Source: Bacteroidota bacterium (GTDB lineage: Bacteria > Bacteroidota > Bacteroidia > Chitinophagales > Chitinophagaceae). Taken from it: a stretch of 64,000 bases of DNA. A program made the position numbers and the translations under genes. The stretch covers positions 62,001 through 126,000 of the forward strand of contig JAEZGS010000023.1 in assembly GCA_023437225.1 (NCBI GenBank), read 5' to 3'. A model generated the notes under the pieces. That model saw nothing but the letters and a program-made list of their open reading frames with translations, ran no database searches and had not been told where the DNA came from. Shown here one piece after another: positions 45,502 through 55,824 of the stretch. Position 1 is the first letter of the stretch; each line of letters opens with the position of its first letter.

Positions 45502-48500
45502 ATGAACCACGACCAACTGCGGGCGTCCCAGCCTAATGATCCATCCATTCGTGTATCAAGGAGAGATGTGCCGTTCATCAGCAGCCAGGTACCAGGAAGC
45601 ATTCCCGACTGGGCAAGAGGTGCCGCGGTTGTTGAATCAACTGGTCCTTTTTTTACCGATGAAGGCAAACCAATATGGTTTGATCATTTTCGTGTGGTTC
45701 AACTAATACAGGTATGTATGCAGGGTGCACCGCGACCCATCATGTTGTTGCCGCTGGAAGTGTTAGACCGACCATTAATACGCGATCCGCGGATGTTCAG
45801 GATTGCAAAAGGATCGGTTTGGATACATGCGGATCTCTTCAATACTACAGCACCGGATAATTACTATTGCGGTCTCACTGTGAGTGGTGGCTTTCTTCGA
45901 TTGTCGCAGGTGATCGCAGGAGAAAACAATAAGATCACCATCCCCACTGGCATTGAAGTATCGGTTGAGCTGGACCTGGAACAACCAGAAATAGCAGAAC
46001 AATCGCCTGATGAACATGGCATCGATGTTAAAGAATCAAAGATCGATCTGCCGAAGAAATTTGCATTCACATTCAGTCATACTACTAAAACATTCAGTGC
46101 TGAAAAAGCATCGTGGGATCTGTTTGGACAGAAAATCAAATTCGACTTCGACACTACTCAACCCATGCGATGGGAGCAGCTGCTCAATCGCATCGCAATA
46201 CCATATAAAGCCGATGTTGCAGAACTTGATGTTCAAAAAAGTAAGAGTCCTTTCTGTACAATAACAGGTCGTGCTCCTATTGTGAGCAGTGCATGGTTAT
46301 TATCAACTACTGCCATTGACATTAATGCACCGCTTCAGGCTGAAGGAATTGGCGCGATGGCCGTAGGCGTGATCGAAGGGCTTAATGTTACATATTCAGG
46401 ATTGAAAGATGCAAATCTTAAAGAGTCTTCCAATACCTCGTTGCTTAATGCAATGGTGATGCTGATGCCTGGGCGATTAAATGTATCTACATTATTTGCA
46501 AGAAATATTACGGGCAGGCAGCGTTTCGATTTGTGGCGCGGCGATGCAACTGATGCGATTGAGATGCCTTTGCAGTACATCGATCTTGAGTTCACGAAAC
46601 AGTTTTTTTTCTTCTACGATGCAACACAAAAAGGGGTTGAGACGGTTGCTGTTCAAACTAACTGCAGGGCAAATATCAACAAGCCTGTAGCGGCCGACGG
46701 GCAAGCGTTTCCATTGGAAAGCCTGCAAACTTTGTGCTCTATCAGTATGAGTCAGGATAAGAAGCGTGTGATTCTTTTTGATGATAATTTACTGCAGGAT
46801 AACTGGTCAAAAACATACAAGCCCATCCCCGGTGTACCGGAGCAGCCATTACAATTTGAAAGCCATGCGATCGCATTAAATAATGCATTGTTGACGGTAA
46901 GTCCTGTGTATGGTTTCATGCTGAATGGTGAATTGAAAGATGAATCCAGTTTTGCTAATTGCTCACTTGCCGTTTCATTTGGTTTGCTTCGATATCTTCC
47001 TACATTACCCGACCCCTATGCTGCAAACGTGAGTTTATTTATGAGAAGAGGCCGGTTTACGCCAGATGAGAACAGGCATTTTCTAGCGGAGATCATCGGT
47101 TTGCTGACCTGCAATATGACCTGGCAGTCATTTGATGAACCGCAATTGAATTTTGTTTTTGGAAACCGACCGGCCAATATTCCTTATGCGCTTGCGAACT
47201 CCACTGTTGCAAGCAATGTTACAGGGCAGGTGGGTATTGAGAAGCTTAAAGACGTTGAGTTTCTTGAAGAATTTACAAAAGTTACTACACAACGCGAAGC
47301 AGCGCTTCGAACAAGCAGTTGGACGGCAGTGAATGACAATGAAGAGGAAAGTCGCGCCGCCATTGAACAGGAAATGCGTCAATGGATGGTTGCACATCAG
47401 CGATTGTCGGGCAATCGAACAAGACCATTCATGAACGGATTTACATTGCTTGATGTAAGCACGAATGCGGATCTGATGGGCGTGAACTTTGCGTTCGCAA
47501 CCGACAACTATATTTACGATCGTACACATGTTGCGAAGAATCAGATAGAAGGAAATCCCCTCACTATAAACGGTCTTGATGTACATGCAACGAGTCGACT
47601 TGTACAGGTATATGCACTCCCGCAGATCAGTTGGGAGCCGATGATCAATCTATCTGAAGTGAGTAATGATCTTACCGATCCTTATCCCGGCATTCTATAT
47701 TTTTTAAATGATGGCACGCCTGCATATCTCGCTAATCTTGGAAATGAGCAGGTAAATCTGGCACCGCTTCCATTAACGCAGAAGGTAACCGAGTTATACA
47801 ATAACGAGGATGTTCCATTGTGGAGTTATTTCACGTTATCGAACGGAATGCTTGCCGTGGGCATGTATTACGAGTATGACGGACAGAAGCCTGTTGTAGA
47901 ATTGATACGTGCTACGTTCAATGGAATTCTGGAGTCGGGTTTACAGGTGAAGACTGTCGGTTTCTATGATAATATCAACAAGCATCGAAAGTTTCTTGGT
48001 AGTGCTCATCAGCTCAGCAATATCAATAATCTTCTTTTCCCGGGCACCAATAACCGGAGTGTGTTATCGGGAAGTGTTACTGAAATTTTCAATGATGAGT
48101 TCGGCTCACTGGGTGGATTTGATCTGGATAAATATATTCCACTCGAGCGATATGATTTCAGTGGTTATGGTGCAAACGTGTTCAGTCATTGGGTCAATGC
48201 AAATGCTGCGATCGCGCAAACATCGCAGGCGATGTTTGATGTATGGCGTGGACGCACCGCGCATGAAGTGATACAGGTTAAGAGTGTGATCTATCCCTGG
48301 GGAATCAGGGTAGTGAGAACCATTACGATCTATCGCGGAAGCAATGGATTTCCATGGCGAACAGATAGTGGATGGAAAGCAGAGAGTGATGGCATATTTG
48401 ATTTCCGCACTCCCATCAAGGACAGCAGTGACCCGACAGTGCAGGCAGCGCTAGAAGTTGAGCGGGATCGCACCTATATATTTCATCCAGGAATGGTAGA

Positions 48501-50457
48501 GGGTGTTTATAATGTGCGAAACATAAAGGAAGATACTACGCTCGCACCTTATAAAACCACCTGGACAAAAACAACTGGGGTATATATAGACGACCAGGGA
48601 CATCCTAAAGCAGCCCCACCACCACCTGAGGATTCTCCACTCGAAGTAAAGTTGATAGCGGTTTACTTTGATGCTGATGTGCAGATAGATAACGTAACAC
48701 AGGGAGCGAAAAATGGTAAGGTGTTCACACAGCGCATGCTTGGGTATCTACAGTTGAGACCGCGCGGCGTATTCATTGATGCCGAGGATTTCGCTTCCAT
48801 GCTAACAAAAATGGATGGCATTGGCGGACCTGTTGATTGCATCGTCAATATCAATAACAGCAAACAATCCATGCGTATATCGCGGGTGGAAGTGAAGCCT
48901 TCAATGGATGCATTGAATCGTCGCGTATTTGTGGTGGCAGCAAAGGGAACTCCAATATTGCCGAAGGATGGAAGCTGGAGTGTTGTTGAACACAACCTTG
49001 CAACAAAAGAAGTGTTGCCATTAAGCGGTAATGACGTGGTGCCTCTTGTTCGTGAAGGGGAGCGAATATTTCCTGATCTCAAGAAGCAGGATTATCAACA
49101 GGATAAGGATCTTAAGCCGGTGAACGTTGCTGAGCAATCAGAATTATTCAAGGCTTTGGATGCACGTGCGAAGCAGTTTGGATTTCTTCAGAGCACCGGT
49201 GAAAACAAGATCCTGTTTCGCAACCCGCTATTTGAGAAAGACACTGATATCTTAAAGGGAAGTGTGCCAGATCTTGCAGATGCATATAGACTGCTTAACA
49301 GTAAGGGCATCTTTCCAAAACTGGAAGACCTTCCAAAGATTACCGAGATGTCCGGTGATTTTGTGATGAACATAAAAGAGGAAGGATATAAACTGCTGAA
49401 CAAGCTTGATCCTGTAAAGAAGCTCAGCCAGGAGCTGCCTAAAGGACCATGGTATATTGTAGATACAAAGGATGTGAAGGTGTACATCGAATACCAGGGC
49501 AAAGAAAATGGAGCCGATAAGAAAGCATTTTTAGATTTAGATATCGACAGCGCCGCGCAAACATGGTTGAACAAAATGAATGACATAACGATGTTTGTCG
49601 ACCTTGGTGCAAGTTTCGAAAAGGTGTTACTGATCCGCGGAAAATTTGATACAAAGAAAGGGTCCGCACCCAACTTCATCGAACCGGTATTGGAGTTTGG
49701 ACCGCAATTGAAACCGGTTTACGACATACTGGTTTTATTGAGCGAGCTCGCTGTGAATCCGAACTATACAGACATCTTAAAGAAGGGACTTAAGATAGCG
49801 ATGAGCAACAGTCCCAATAACTGGGAGTACAAATTCCAGGCAGATAAGGAGATACCGGTACTTCGTTTTCCACCACCAAACCTTGATACAGCAGCTGCGC
49901 CATTGCGATTAGAAGCAGGATTGAAAGCAGGGGTGTATTTCAATGTTGCGATTCCATTGCCGCCAACTGGCGGGGTGCCAGCACCAAGTGCCGGAGCATT
50001 CATTGAATTTTATGGCAAGCTTAGTGTCATGTGTGCCAGCGTTGGAGTGGGCAGTATTTATGCGGTTGGACAGGTAACAGTAAGAATAAGTGCCGATACC
50101 ATTGCAGGACCAGCATTGCACATGAAGTTTGGATTTGGTGTTGAAGCAGTGGTAGCGTTGCCGGTTATCGGTAGCGTGAGTATCTATTTCGCTGCAGGTG
50201 TGGAAATGAGTCTAAGTACAACTGAGCTCATTATTGGTGGATTCATTTTGTTCCGCGGTCGTGCAGACATACTCGGTGGAATTGTTACTGTAACGATACA
50301 GATCGAAGCAAGTGGTAAAGTAAGAGAACGCATTGGAGGTGCAAGCGGAGAAACAAGCATGGTGGCACAGGTTACATTCAGCCTCGACATCAGTGTATGT
50401 TTCATCATTGATATCAGCTTTACGGAACAATGGCAGGAGACGAAGCAAATAGCTTAA
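45502..50457 (+). CDS. Giant protein of unknown function, 1,651 residues (gene A of pair)
   Basis: No family was recognised. The protein starts MNHDQLRASQPNDPSIRVSR and has no signal peptide or transmembrane helix. It is mostly beta-predicted with many aromatic and Asp/Asn-rich turns. An acidic helical patch lies near residues 585-630 (NDNEEESRAAIEQEMRQW), a proline run near 1038 (KAAPPPPEDSP), and a helical segment around 1200-1330. The last 190 residues (from about 1463) are a Gly/Val/Ala-rich series of alternating strands (LRLEAGLKAGVYFNVAIPL; FGFGVEAVVALPVIGSVSIYF) that looks like a self-assembling or amphipathic beta structure. The next gene, 1,350 residues, is in the same direction after a 244-base gap filled with tandem repeats. 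Confidence 0.85.
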   Translation: MNHDQLRASQPNDPSIRVSRRDVPFISSQVPGSIPDWARGAAVVESTGPFFTDEGKPIWFDHFRVVQLIQVCMQGAPRPIMLLPLEVLDRPLIRDPRMFRIAKGSVWIHADLFNTTAPDNYYCGLTVSGGFLRLSQVIAGENNKITIPTGIEVSVELDLEQPEIAEQSPDEHGIDVKESKIDLPKKFAFTFSHTTKTFSAEKASWDLFGQKIKFDFDTTQPMRWEQLLNRIAIPYKADVAELDVQKSKSPFCTITGRAPIVSSAWLLSTTAIDINAPLQAEGIGAMAVGVIEGLNVTYSGLKDANLKESSNTSLLNAMVMLMPGRLNVSTLFARNITGRQRFDLWRGDATDAIEMPLQYIDLEFTKQFFFFYDATQKGVETVAVQTNCRANINKPVAADGQAFPLESLQTLCSISMSQDKKRVILFDDNLLQDNWSKTYKPIPGVPEQPLQFESHAIALNNALLTVSPVYGFMLNGELKDESSFANCSLAVSFGLLRYLPTLPDPYAANVSLFMRRGRFTPDENRHFLAEIIGLLTCNMTWQSFDEPQLNFVFGNRPANIPYALANSTVASNVTGQVGIEKLKDVEFLEEFTKVTTQREAALRTSSWTAVNDNEEESRAAIEQEMRQWMVAHQRLSGNRTRPFMNGFTLLDVSTNADLMGVNFAFATDNYIYDRTHVAKNQIEGNPLTINGLDVHATSRLVQVYALPQISWEPMINLSEVSNDLTDPYPGILYFLNDGTPAYLANLGNEQVNLAPLPLTQKVTELYNNEDVPLWSYFTLSNGMLAVGMYYEYDGQKPVVELIRATFNGILESGLQVKTVGFYDNINKHRKFLGSAHQLSNINNLLFPGTNNRSVLSGSVTEIFNDEFGSLGGFDLDKYIPLERYDFSGYGANVFSHWVNANAAIAQTSQAMFDVWRGRTAHEVIQVKSVIYPWGIRVVRTITIYRGSNGFPWRTDSGWKAESDGIFDFRTPIKDSSDPTVQAALEVERDRTYIFHPGMVEGVYNVRNIKEDTTLAPYKTTWTKTTGVYIDDQGHPKAAPPPPEDSPLEVKLIAVYFDADVQIDNVTQGAKNGKVFTQRMLGYLQLRPRGVFIDAEDFASMLTKMDGIGGPVDCIVNINNSKQSMRISRVEVKPSMDALNRRVFVVAAKGTPILPKDGSWSVVEHNLATKEVLPLSGNDVVPLVREGERIFPDLKKQDYQQDKDLKPVNVAEQSELFKALDARAKQFGFLQSTGENKILFRNPLFEKDTDILKGSVPDLADAYRLLNSKGIFPKLEDLPKITEMSGDFVMNIKEEGYKLLNKLDPVKKLSQELPKGPWYIVDTKDVKVYIEYQGKENGADKKAFLDLDIDSAAQTWLNKMNDITMFVDLGASFEKVLLIRGKFDTKKGSAPNFIEPVLEFGPQLKPVYDILVLLSELAVNPNYTDILKKGLKIAMSNSPNNWEYKFQADKEIPVLRFPPPNLDTAAAPLRLEAGLKAGVYFNVAIPLPPTGGVPAPSAGAFIEFYGKLSVMCASVGVGSIYAVGQVTVRISADTIAGPALHMKFGFGVEAVVALPVIGSVSIYFAAGVEMSLSTTELIIGGFILFRGRADILGGIVTVTIQIEASGKVRERIGGASGETSMVAQVTFSLDISVCFIIDISFTEQWQETKQIA

Positions 50458-50460
50458 GAC

Positions 50461-50587
50461 GGAAAGCGGAAAGCAGAAAGCGGGAAGCGGCTTGAGACGG
50501 AAAGCGGGAAGCAGAAAGCGGTAAGCGGCTTGAGACGGGAAGCGGCTTGAGACGGAAAGCGGGAAGCGGAAAGCGGGAAGCGGAGAA
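50461..50587 (+). repeat. Heptamer array GGAAAGC/GGGAAGC with GGCTTGAGAC spacers
   Basis: About fourteen heptamers of the form GGAAAGC, GGGAAGC, AGAAAGC or GGTAAGC are interrupted three times by GGCTTGAGAC. The array starts three bases after the stop of the giant gene A. The gene's own end reads AGCTTAAGAC and then the first heptamer. The spacers look like copies of that end (TTAAGAC to TTGAGAC), as though the array grew by duplications that included the gene terminus. Confidence 0.88.
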
Positions 50588-50623
50588 TCGGAAAAGCAGA
50601 GAAACGGAGATCAGCATTCAGCA

Positions 50624-50695
50624 TTAGCACACTAACACATTATCACACTAGCACACTACCAGATTAGCATATTAGCATATTAGCACACTAGCACA
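50624..50695 (+). repeat. Octamer array TTAGCACA/CTAGCACA/TTAGCATA upstream of giant gene B
   Basis: Nine contiguous octamers of one family, some with single changes (CTAACACA, TTATCACA, CTACCAGA), end six bases before the ATG at 50702. They form essentially the whole leader of gene B. Same family and orientation as the array at 58361, and reverse orientation to the one at 38253. Confidence 0.88.
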
Positions 50696-50701
50696 TTAAC
50701 C

Positions 50702-53700
50702 ATGAAAGCAACCTTATCCATACTCACATTGCCGCAGCGTTGGCGTAACAATCAACTCACCATTCGCGTGTTGGTAATGCCGAGGAATTTCAATCCACTT
50801 ATCGCGGATCAGATGGCACCGGGAACGGTTGCGTGGGTTGATGCAACAATGGCATTAACTGCGAAACTGATCAGTGATCCATCAAAATATCCATCGATAC
50901 TTGAAGCCAGCCAGCCATTTGCACTTTCAAGTGTAGCAATGCCATCAGGTTTGCGTTCGATATTCGAAGCTATCGACGGACAATTCGGAGGAATACCCAT
51001 CACCGACGGTTCTAAGCGATTGCAGAAGGCTAACTCCGGTGAACGAGCGCGTAAGTATCTTCCCGAAAGTTATCGTGCCAGCTTCAACTTTACTTCAGTA
51101 AGAACTAACGATGCTGCACTTGATGATAGTTATCAGTGTGCGCTTCGCGAAAAAAATCCCATCGATCCAACATTTCAATCAAAGCTCGATTTGAGTTGGG
51201 GTAAAGTGTTTGCCTATTGCCTGCGTCAACCCAAACTCGCAGAGCGTGTAGGATTTATTTATGAAGCAACATTTGCAATTGATCCCACACTACTGGCAGA
51301 TGGTAGCTGGATCTATGTTGATCTTGATGATGGATGCAGTTATAAGGATGCCATGATCAATGATCAGCAATTGGTAAAAAGATATGCTGCAAAACTGCCT
51401 AAGCTTGCGACGGGCGATGATCGTCCTTTGTTTTCTGCCGTGCAGTTTCCCGTGCTTGTACAAAATCCTGCACCGGGTGATTCGGAAGACGTGCCTGTAT
51501 CGCCCTCAAATCTTGATGAACTTCTGATCGAAACAGCACAGTATGACGATGGCTTCTGCAAGATCGTTCATGCGAATCAGCCCGTAAGCAGTGATTTGCT
51601 TCGCGAAAAAGAAGACAAAGATCTTCCTGTTATTACCGATGCCGGGATTCGACTTGCATGGGACGATGAACAGTTGCTGATTTGGATGAATCGCCAGATA
51701 AAAGAAGATGAGAGTTTTGGCGTCGGCTCAGGACGCAGAACAGACGCGCCTCCCGGCGTTTTGCAATACCGTATTGACGTTCGCATTAAGAGCGATATCG
51801 TTCCAAACCCAAATGCCTGGGTTCCTCTTTGTCGCGTTAGCAACAAACTTGCATTAGAGATTGGAGGCCAGCAGATCGACGCAGCAAATAATGAAGTTGA
51901 ACTTGGTGTGGAAGTATATCCAACGAAACCAGATGCACAATCACAACTGTTTTGGTTGCCGCAATATTTTGCCAATTGGATAGGCAAGAGCCTTGTTCTT
52001 CCGGATAATGATGCGATAGAGATATTTAAAAAGGAGGAAAACACAGATCCGGACAGGCAGGCTAAAAAGAATGACAACTATAATATCGCAGGATTAGGTA
52101 CGATGGAATTATTATACGGTACGAAGTATGAGTTTCGCGTACGACTTGCAGACGTAACAGGAGGCGGTCCGGAACTACTGGATAATCGCGAATATGATGC
52201 ACCATCGCCGGAAGGCAGTTGCGATTTTCGTCGTATGGTGCAGCCGCAGGCAGTGAGATTATCAACTGAAGTTCCTGAAAAAGATGATGAATATTTTACT
52301 GGAGATTCCATTGAATTGCGTCGTCCTTTGCTTGGCTATCCTTCTGTTTTGTTTACCGGAAAATATCCCAATGCAATTGCAGATCTGATTGCAGATACAG
52401 ATGCGGCCATCGCAGAGAAACGTCCCGTTGGTTTACCTGATCCGGATGTTGATGCAGTAGAAGTTCTTGTTGAGGTGAAGTCGCTCGAAATGGACATGTT
52501 ATTACGTTATGACACAGACAGCAGGGAAAGTTATGCAAAGCTTTATCTCACCAAACGCTTGCTGCCAGAGGATTATAACGGATCCTTATCGATTCCTCTG
52601 ACGTTCGTTGATGCAAATGTGCTCAACTTTACTGATTCACAGGATCTGGGTACGCTTGGGTTGGTGGCTGGCGGTGACAACATAGATGATCATGATGATA
52701 TTGTTCTTCCGAAATCAAGAGACATACGAATAACCATTCGGCCTGTTGTAAAGAACAAGCCCGAATACTATGCAAAGAATTCCAATTTATGTCGCAAAGG
52801 CAAGCCGGTTACCATTATTACCCGGAGAGAAGGAACCGATGAGCGGTCGTTACTCAAGGATCTTCCGGAAATAGATATGATACGTGCACTATGGCTTCAG
52901 CCTGATACGGATACTTATTTAAAAGCTACACTTACTGAAGTATATGTTGAAAACGCAAGTCCTGTTCATCGAAGCCGGATGATTGAGCGACTCGTTGAAT
53001 CCATTGACAACTCGATTGAAGTGGAGAGTAAGGGAATGAGTCTTGTTGGCAAACCGGGATCACGGGTACAATTTGGAGCATCAAGGCTCATAAGGAATAA
53101 TTTAAGTCCGGATAGCACGAGTATTACCATCGCCACAAAAACCGACCTTCTCAACCAATGGATCATTCCGATAACAATGATCCTCGATCGGGACTGGACC
53201 TGGGATGGCTTGCAAACTGTGGCCTTCAAATTCTATCGACAAAAAAAATTCGTTGGTGCTGGTCTTACTGCAGATGAACGTAATGCTATCGAATGGGAGG
53301 ATGAACAATTGGTGGGCGACATTGAGATCAAGCAGGCAATCAATGTACAGGCGCTTTATTCTCCTGATAGAAGTCAAACATATCTGTGTTTCATCGATGC
53401 GCTGGAGCCTAAGCCTGAACTTGCTGCGGGCTTCCCTGAAGAAATGATGGTGAAGTACCGAATAGAAGCGAATTACAAATCCATTCCAAATGAAGTGGAT
53501 GTTTTGAAAGATGATTTGCCAGTCTTGCAATTACATCTGCCCATGACAACGAAGCCAGCACAGGTGCCGAAAATTGTAAGTGCCGGTTTGGCTCAAAGCA
53601 AATATGTTGCTGATGAAATGTATGCTACTACAGAGCCGCGGACAAGATACCTGTGGCTGGAGTTTGAAGATGCATTGCAAAATTCTGCAGACACATATTT

Positions 53701-54754
53701 TATACGCATGCTTGCATACAGCCCCGATCCGCTGCTGGCGCGATGGCAGGCCGATATGTTCAAAGCACCGGAAGAAGCACCACTTCCTATTAATCCCGAA
53801 CCCGTTCGGGTGATCAGTCCCGCACATAGTGATGACCGGGCCGGGCTTAGCGCGATGCAGGAACTGATTCCATCAGACAGTAGCGACAAACATTTCATGG
53901 TGCCATTGCCTCCGGGCCTGCATGCCGCATCGCCTGAGTTGTTTGGATTTTTCACTTATGAGATCAGGGTTGGACACAAGAAAGGATGGAGTACAGCGCA
54001 GGCACGGTTTGGAACAGCATTGCGAACAACGGGCGCACAGCATCCGCTTCCACAACTGTTTTGTTTTGCAACAAGAAATGAGAAACACATTATGGTCACG
54101 GCGCCATATGCGCAGACCGTATTCGATGGTGCCAATGTAACCAGTGATCCGCCGCGTACACAATTGTGGGCGCTGTTATATGCACAGGTAAAGCGTGCTG
54201 ATGGCAGGGAGTATCGTAATGTTCTATTGGACGATCAGTTATTTGTTCGTGAACCAAAACCCGCGCCCGGACCAGCAGGTATAATAACCCGCATCAACAG
54301 CGACGCTGTTCAGTATGGTATAACGGGCTGGAAAAATAAAGATGTTGCTAACAGGCTAAGAGAATTCGGGTTGCCTGTCGATAGTAATCTCAGTGTGCTT
54401 GTAGTGGAGATGCTTCCAACGTACGAACGCTTTTTCGCACGATCCGATTTCCAGAGAAACAATGATAACATACGCACGGTTCGTACACGAACAGCTCCCG
54501 ATGTTTTGAATATTGTTGAAGAAGGCATGTCTGTTACGTACTTCAATTCTGTGCTAGGGCAGGTCAGTCATTCGGCGCAGGAAATACAAAGGCGGCTTGA
54601 AACAGATTTGCAGTTGAAGATGGAGGAAGGCTTTATTAACGAGGCGGAAAAGAATGAGCGGGTACGTCCACTTACAGAGCAACTCGGAAGTCAGCGCATA
54701 CTAAGAACAAGTACATTGACGAAAGTGCCGGAAATATGTTGCACAGAATGTTAG
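50702..54754 (+). CDS. Giant protein of unknown function, 1,350 residues (gene B of pair)
   Basis: No family was recognised. The start MKATLSILTLPQRWRNNQ is not a signal peptide, and there is no transmembrane helix. The sequence is mixed alpha/beta. One stretch near residues 467-482 (LLYGTKYEFRVRLAD) has fibronectin-III-like strand spacing, and there are several acidic loops (DDEQLLIW; DDHDDIVLP). The final part is helical (RRLETDLQLKMEEGFINEAEKNE) and ends in a cysteine-containing tail (EICCTEC). It lies 244 bases behind the 1,651-residue gene A. The leader is made of octamer repeats, so translation initiation may depend on slippage in this array. Together with gene A it looks like a two-protein assembly of unknown purpose. 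Confidence 0.85.
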   Translation: MKATLSILTLPQRWRNNQLTIRVLVMPRNFNPLIADQMAPGTVAWVDATMALTAKLISDPSKYPSILEASQPFALSSVAMPSGLRSIFEAIDGQFGGIPITDGSKRLQKANSGERARKYLPESYRASFNFTSVRTNDAALDDSYQCALREKNPIDPTFQSKLDLSWGKVFAYCLRQPKLAERVGFIYEATFAIDPTLLADGSWIYVDLDDGCSYKDAMINDQQLVKRYAAKLPKLATGDDRPLFSAVQFPVLVQNPAPGDSEDVPVSPSNLDELLIETAQYDDGFCKIVHANQPVSSDLLREKEDKDLPVITDAGIRLAWDDEQLLIWMNRQIKEDESFGVGSGRRTDAPPGVLQYRIDVRIKSDIVPNPNAWVPLCRVSNKLALEIGGQQIDAANNEVELGVEVYPTKPDAQSQLFWLPQYFANWIGKSLVLPDNDAIEIFKKEENTDPDRQAKKNDNYNIAGLGTMELLYGTKYEFRVRLADVTGGGPELLDNREYDAPSPEGSCDFRRMVQPQAVRLSTEVPEKDDEYFTGDSIELRRPLLGYPSVLFTGKYPNAIADLIADTDAAIAEKRPVGLPDPDVDAVEVLVEVKSLEMDMLLRYDTDSRESYAKLYLTKRLLPEDYNGSLSIPLTFVDANVLNFTDSQDLGTLGLVAGGDNIDDHDDIVLPKSRDIRITIRPVVKNKPEYYAKNSNLCRKGKPVTIITRREGTDERSLLKDLPEIDMIRALWLQPDTDTYLKATLTEVYVENASPVHRSRMIERLVESIDNSIEVESKGMSLVGKPGSRVQFGASRLIRNNLSPDSTSITIATKTDLLNQWIIPITMILDRDWTWDGLQTVAFKFYRQKKFVGAGLTADERNAIEWEDEQLVGDIEIKQAINVQALYSPDRSQTYLCFIDALEPKPELAAGFPEEMMVKYRIEANYKSIPNEVDVLKDDLPVLQLHLPMTTKPAQVPKIVSAGLAQSKYVADEMYATTEPRTRYLWLEFEDALQNSADTYFIRMLAYSPDPLLARWQADMFKAPEEAPLPINPEPVRVISPAHSDDRAGLSAMQELIPSDSSDKHFMVPLPPGLHAASPELFGFFTYEIRVGHKKGWSTAQARFGTALRTTGAQHPLPQLFCFATRNEKHIMVTAPYAQTVFDGANVTSDPPRTQLWALLYAQVKRADGREYRNVLLDDQLFVREPKPAPGPAGIITRINSDAVQYGITGWKNKDVANRLREFGLPVDSNLSVLVVEMLPTYERFFARSDFQRNNDNIRTVRTRTAPDVLNIVEEGMSVTYFNSVLGQVSHSAQEIQRRLETDLQLKMEEGFINEAEKNERVRPLTEQLGSQRILRTSTLTKVPEICCTEC

Positions 54755-54801
54755 CTTAATAAATTTTTAAACTATTTCCATTAACCAACAAATCAAGAAG
54801 T

Positions 54802-55512
54802 ATGAAAAAAATCGGATTGTTAGGATTCACAGCGCTTGTCATTATTTGTTTTTCGGGATGTAAAAAAAATACGGATAAGCCGGCGAAAGGAGAATGTAAG
54901 ATCGATTACGTAGTTACTAAAGACTTGTATGACGAAGATATGATACTTGACTTCAAGTACACTTCCTGGGGCGCCCCTTTATCCATCACACAGGACGAGT
55001 CATCAACCGGAAGCCCGGATTATTTTTTTCAATACGATTCGAAGAAGAGACTTATTGGATTCATAGCGGGGTTTGCGCAAGAAGGTGATACTTCTTTCCA
55101 TTACTATCATCGTTACGCATATGAGAATAATAAAATTGTGAGAGACACTGTATGGGCCGAAAACAGTCTTTCAGGAACTGCAACATCTGATCCGGCTGAA
55201 ATTGGCTATTACACGTATGATAATCACGATAGAATCATTAAATATGAAAGTCACAGGCTCGACGATGGCGAAGTTAGCGTGGTGAATTATAATTACCCCA
55301 ACGAGAACCCTTATGTGCACAATGTAAGTATCATGGGGACACATAAGATCCTGATGTTTGTGAACCGCGATTATGTAAAGTATAATACTGCTACTGAGTA
55401 CAATGAGTTCGGATATCCTACAAAATTTGCGTTACCCGGATATCGTTTCCACATGCATTACATTCATACCGCAGTGTACAATTGCGATAGCGGTAAGAAT
55501 CCACATCCATAA
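54802..55512 (+). CDS. Lipoprotein with YD-repeat-like beta region
   Basis: A 236-residue protein with a lipoprotein signal (LLGFTALVIICFSGC). Tyr/Asp-rich strands (FFQYDSKKRLIGFI, YYTYDNHDRIIKYESH, YNEFGYPTKFA) resemble the repeats of small Bacteroidota lipoproteins and of RHS/YD-type modules. No enzymatic motif is visible. It follows the giant gene B by 47 bases on the same strand and may be part of that transcript. Confidence 0.78.
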   Translation: MKKIGLLGFTALVIICFSGCKKNTDKPAKGECKIDYVVTKDLYDEDMILDFKYTSWGAPLSITQDESSTGSPDYFFQYDSKKRLIGFIAGFAQEGDTSFHYYHRYAYENNKIVRDTVWAENSLSGTATSDPAEIGYYTYDNHDRIIKYESHRLDDGEVSVVNYNYPNENPYVHNVSIMGTHKILMFVNRDYVKYNTATEYNEFGYPTKFALPGYRFHMHYIHTAVYNCDSGKNPHP

Positions 55513-55527
55513 ACAAAAATTGTTACA

Positions 55528-55821
55528 ATGATTATCGTTCATGACATTTTTATCTGCAAGCCGGGGCAGGCCTCGAAGTTTGCAAAAAAATTCAAGGAGG
55601 CTATGTCGGGGCTTCCTGAAAATGTTGAGATCATGACGGATATGACTGGGCAGTATAATAAAGTGGTGATGGTGAGCAGGTACGAAAACCTTGGGGCTTT
55701 TGCCGACAGCTTTGAGAAATACATGGAAGAGTCCGAGGAAACACGCAAAATGCGAGAAGCAATGCAGGGTTATCACGACATGTACCTGACAGGAAGCAGG
55801 GAAGTGTACCGTGTTTGGTAA
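55528..55821 (+). CDS. Small dimeric alpha/beta-barrel-type protein
   Basis: A 97-residue cytoplasmic protein (MIIVHDIFICKPGQASKF) with the strand-helix-strand-strand-helix layout and YENLGAFADSFEKYMEES segment expected of ABM/NIPSNAP-like ferredoxin-fold proteins that dimerise around a small ligand. No catalytic residue can be named. It begins 15 bases after the lipoprotein, and a strong hairpin follows its stop. Confidence 0.7.
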   Translation: MIIVHDIFICKPGQASKFAKKFKEAMSGLPENVEIMTDMTGQYNKVVMVSRYENLGAFADSFEKYMEESEETRKMREAMQGYHDMYLTGSREVYRVW

Positions 55822-55824
55822 GAT

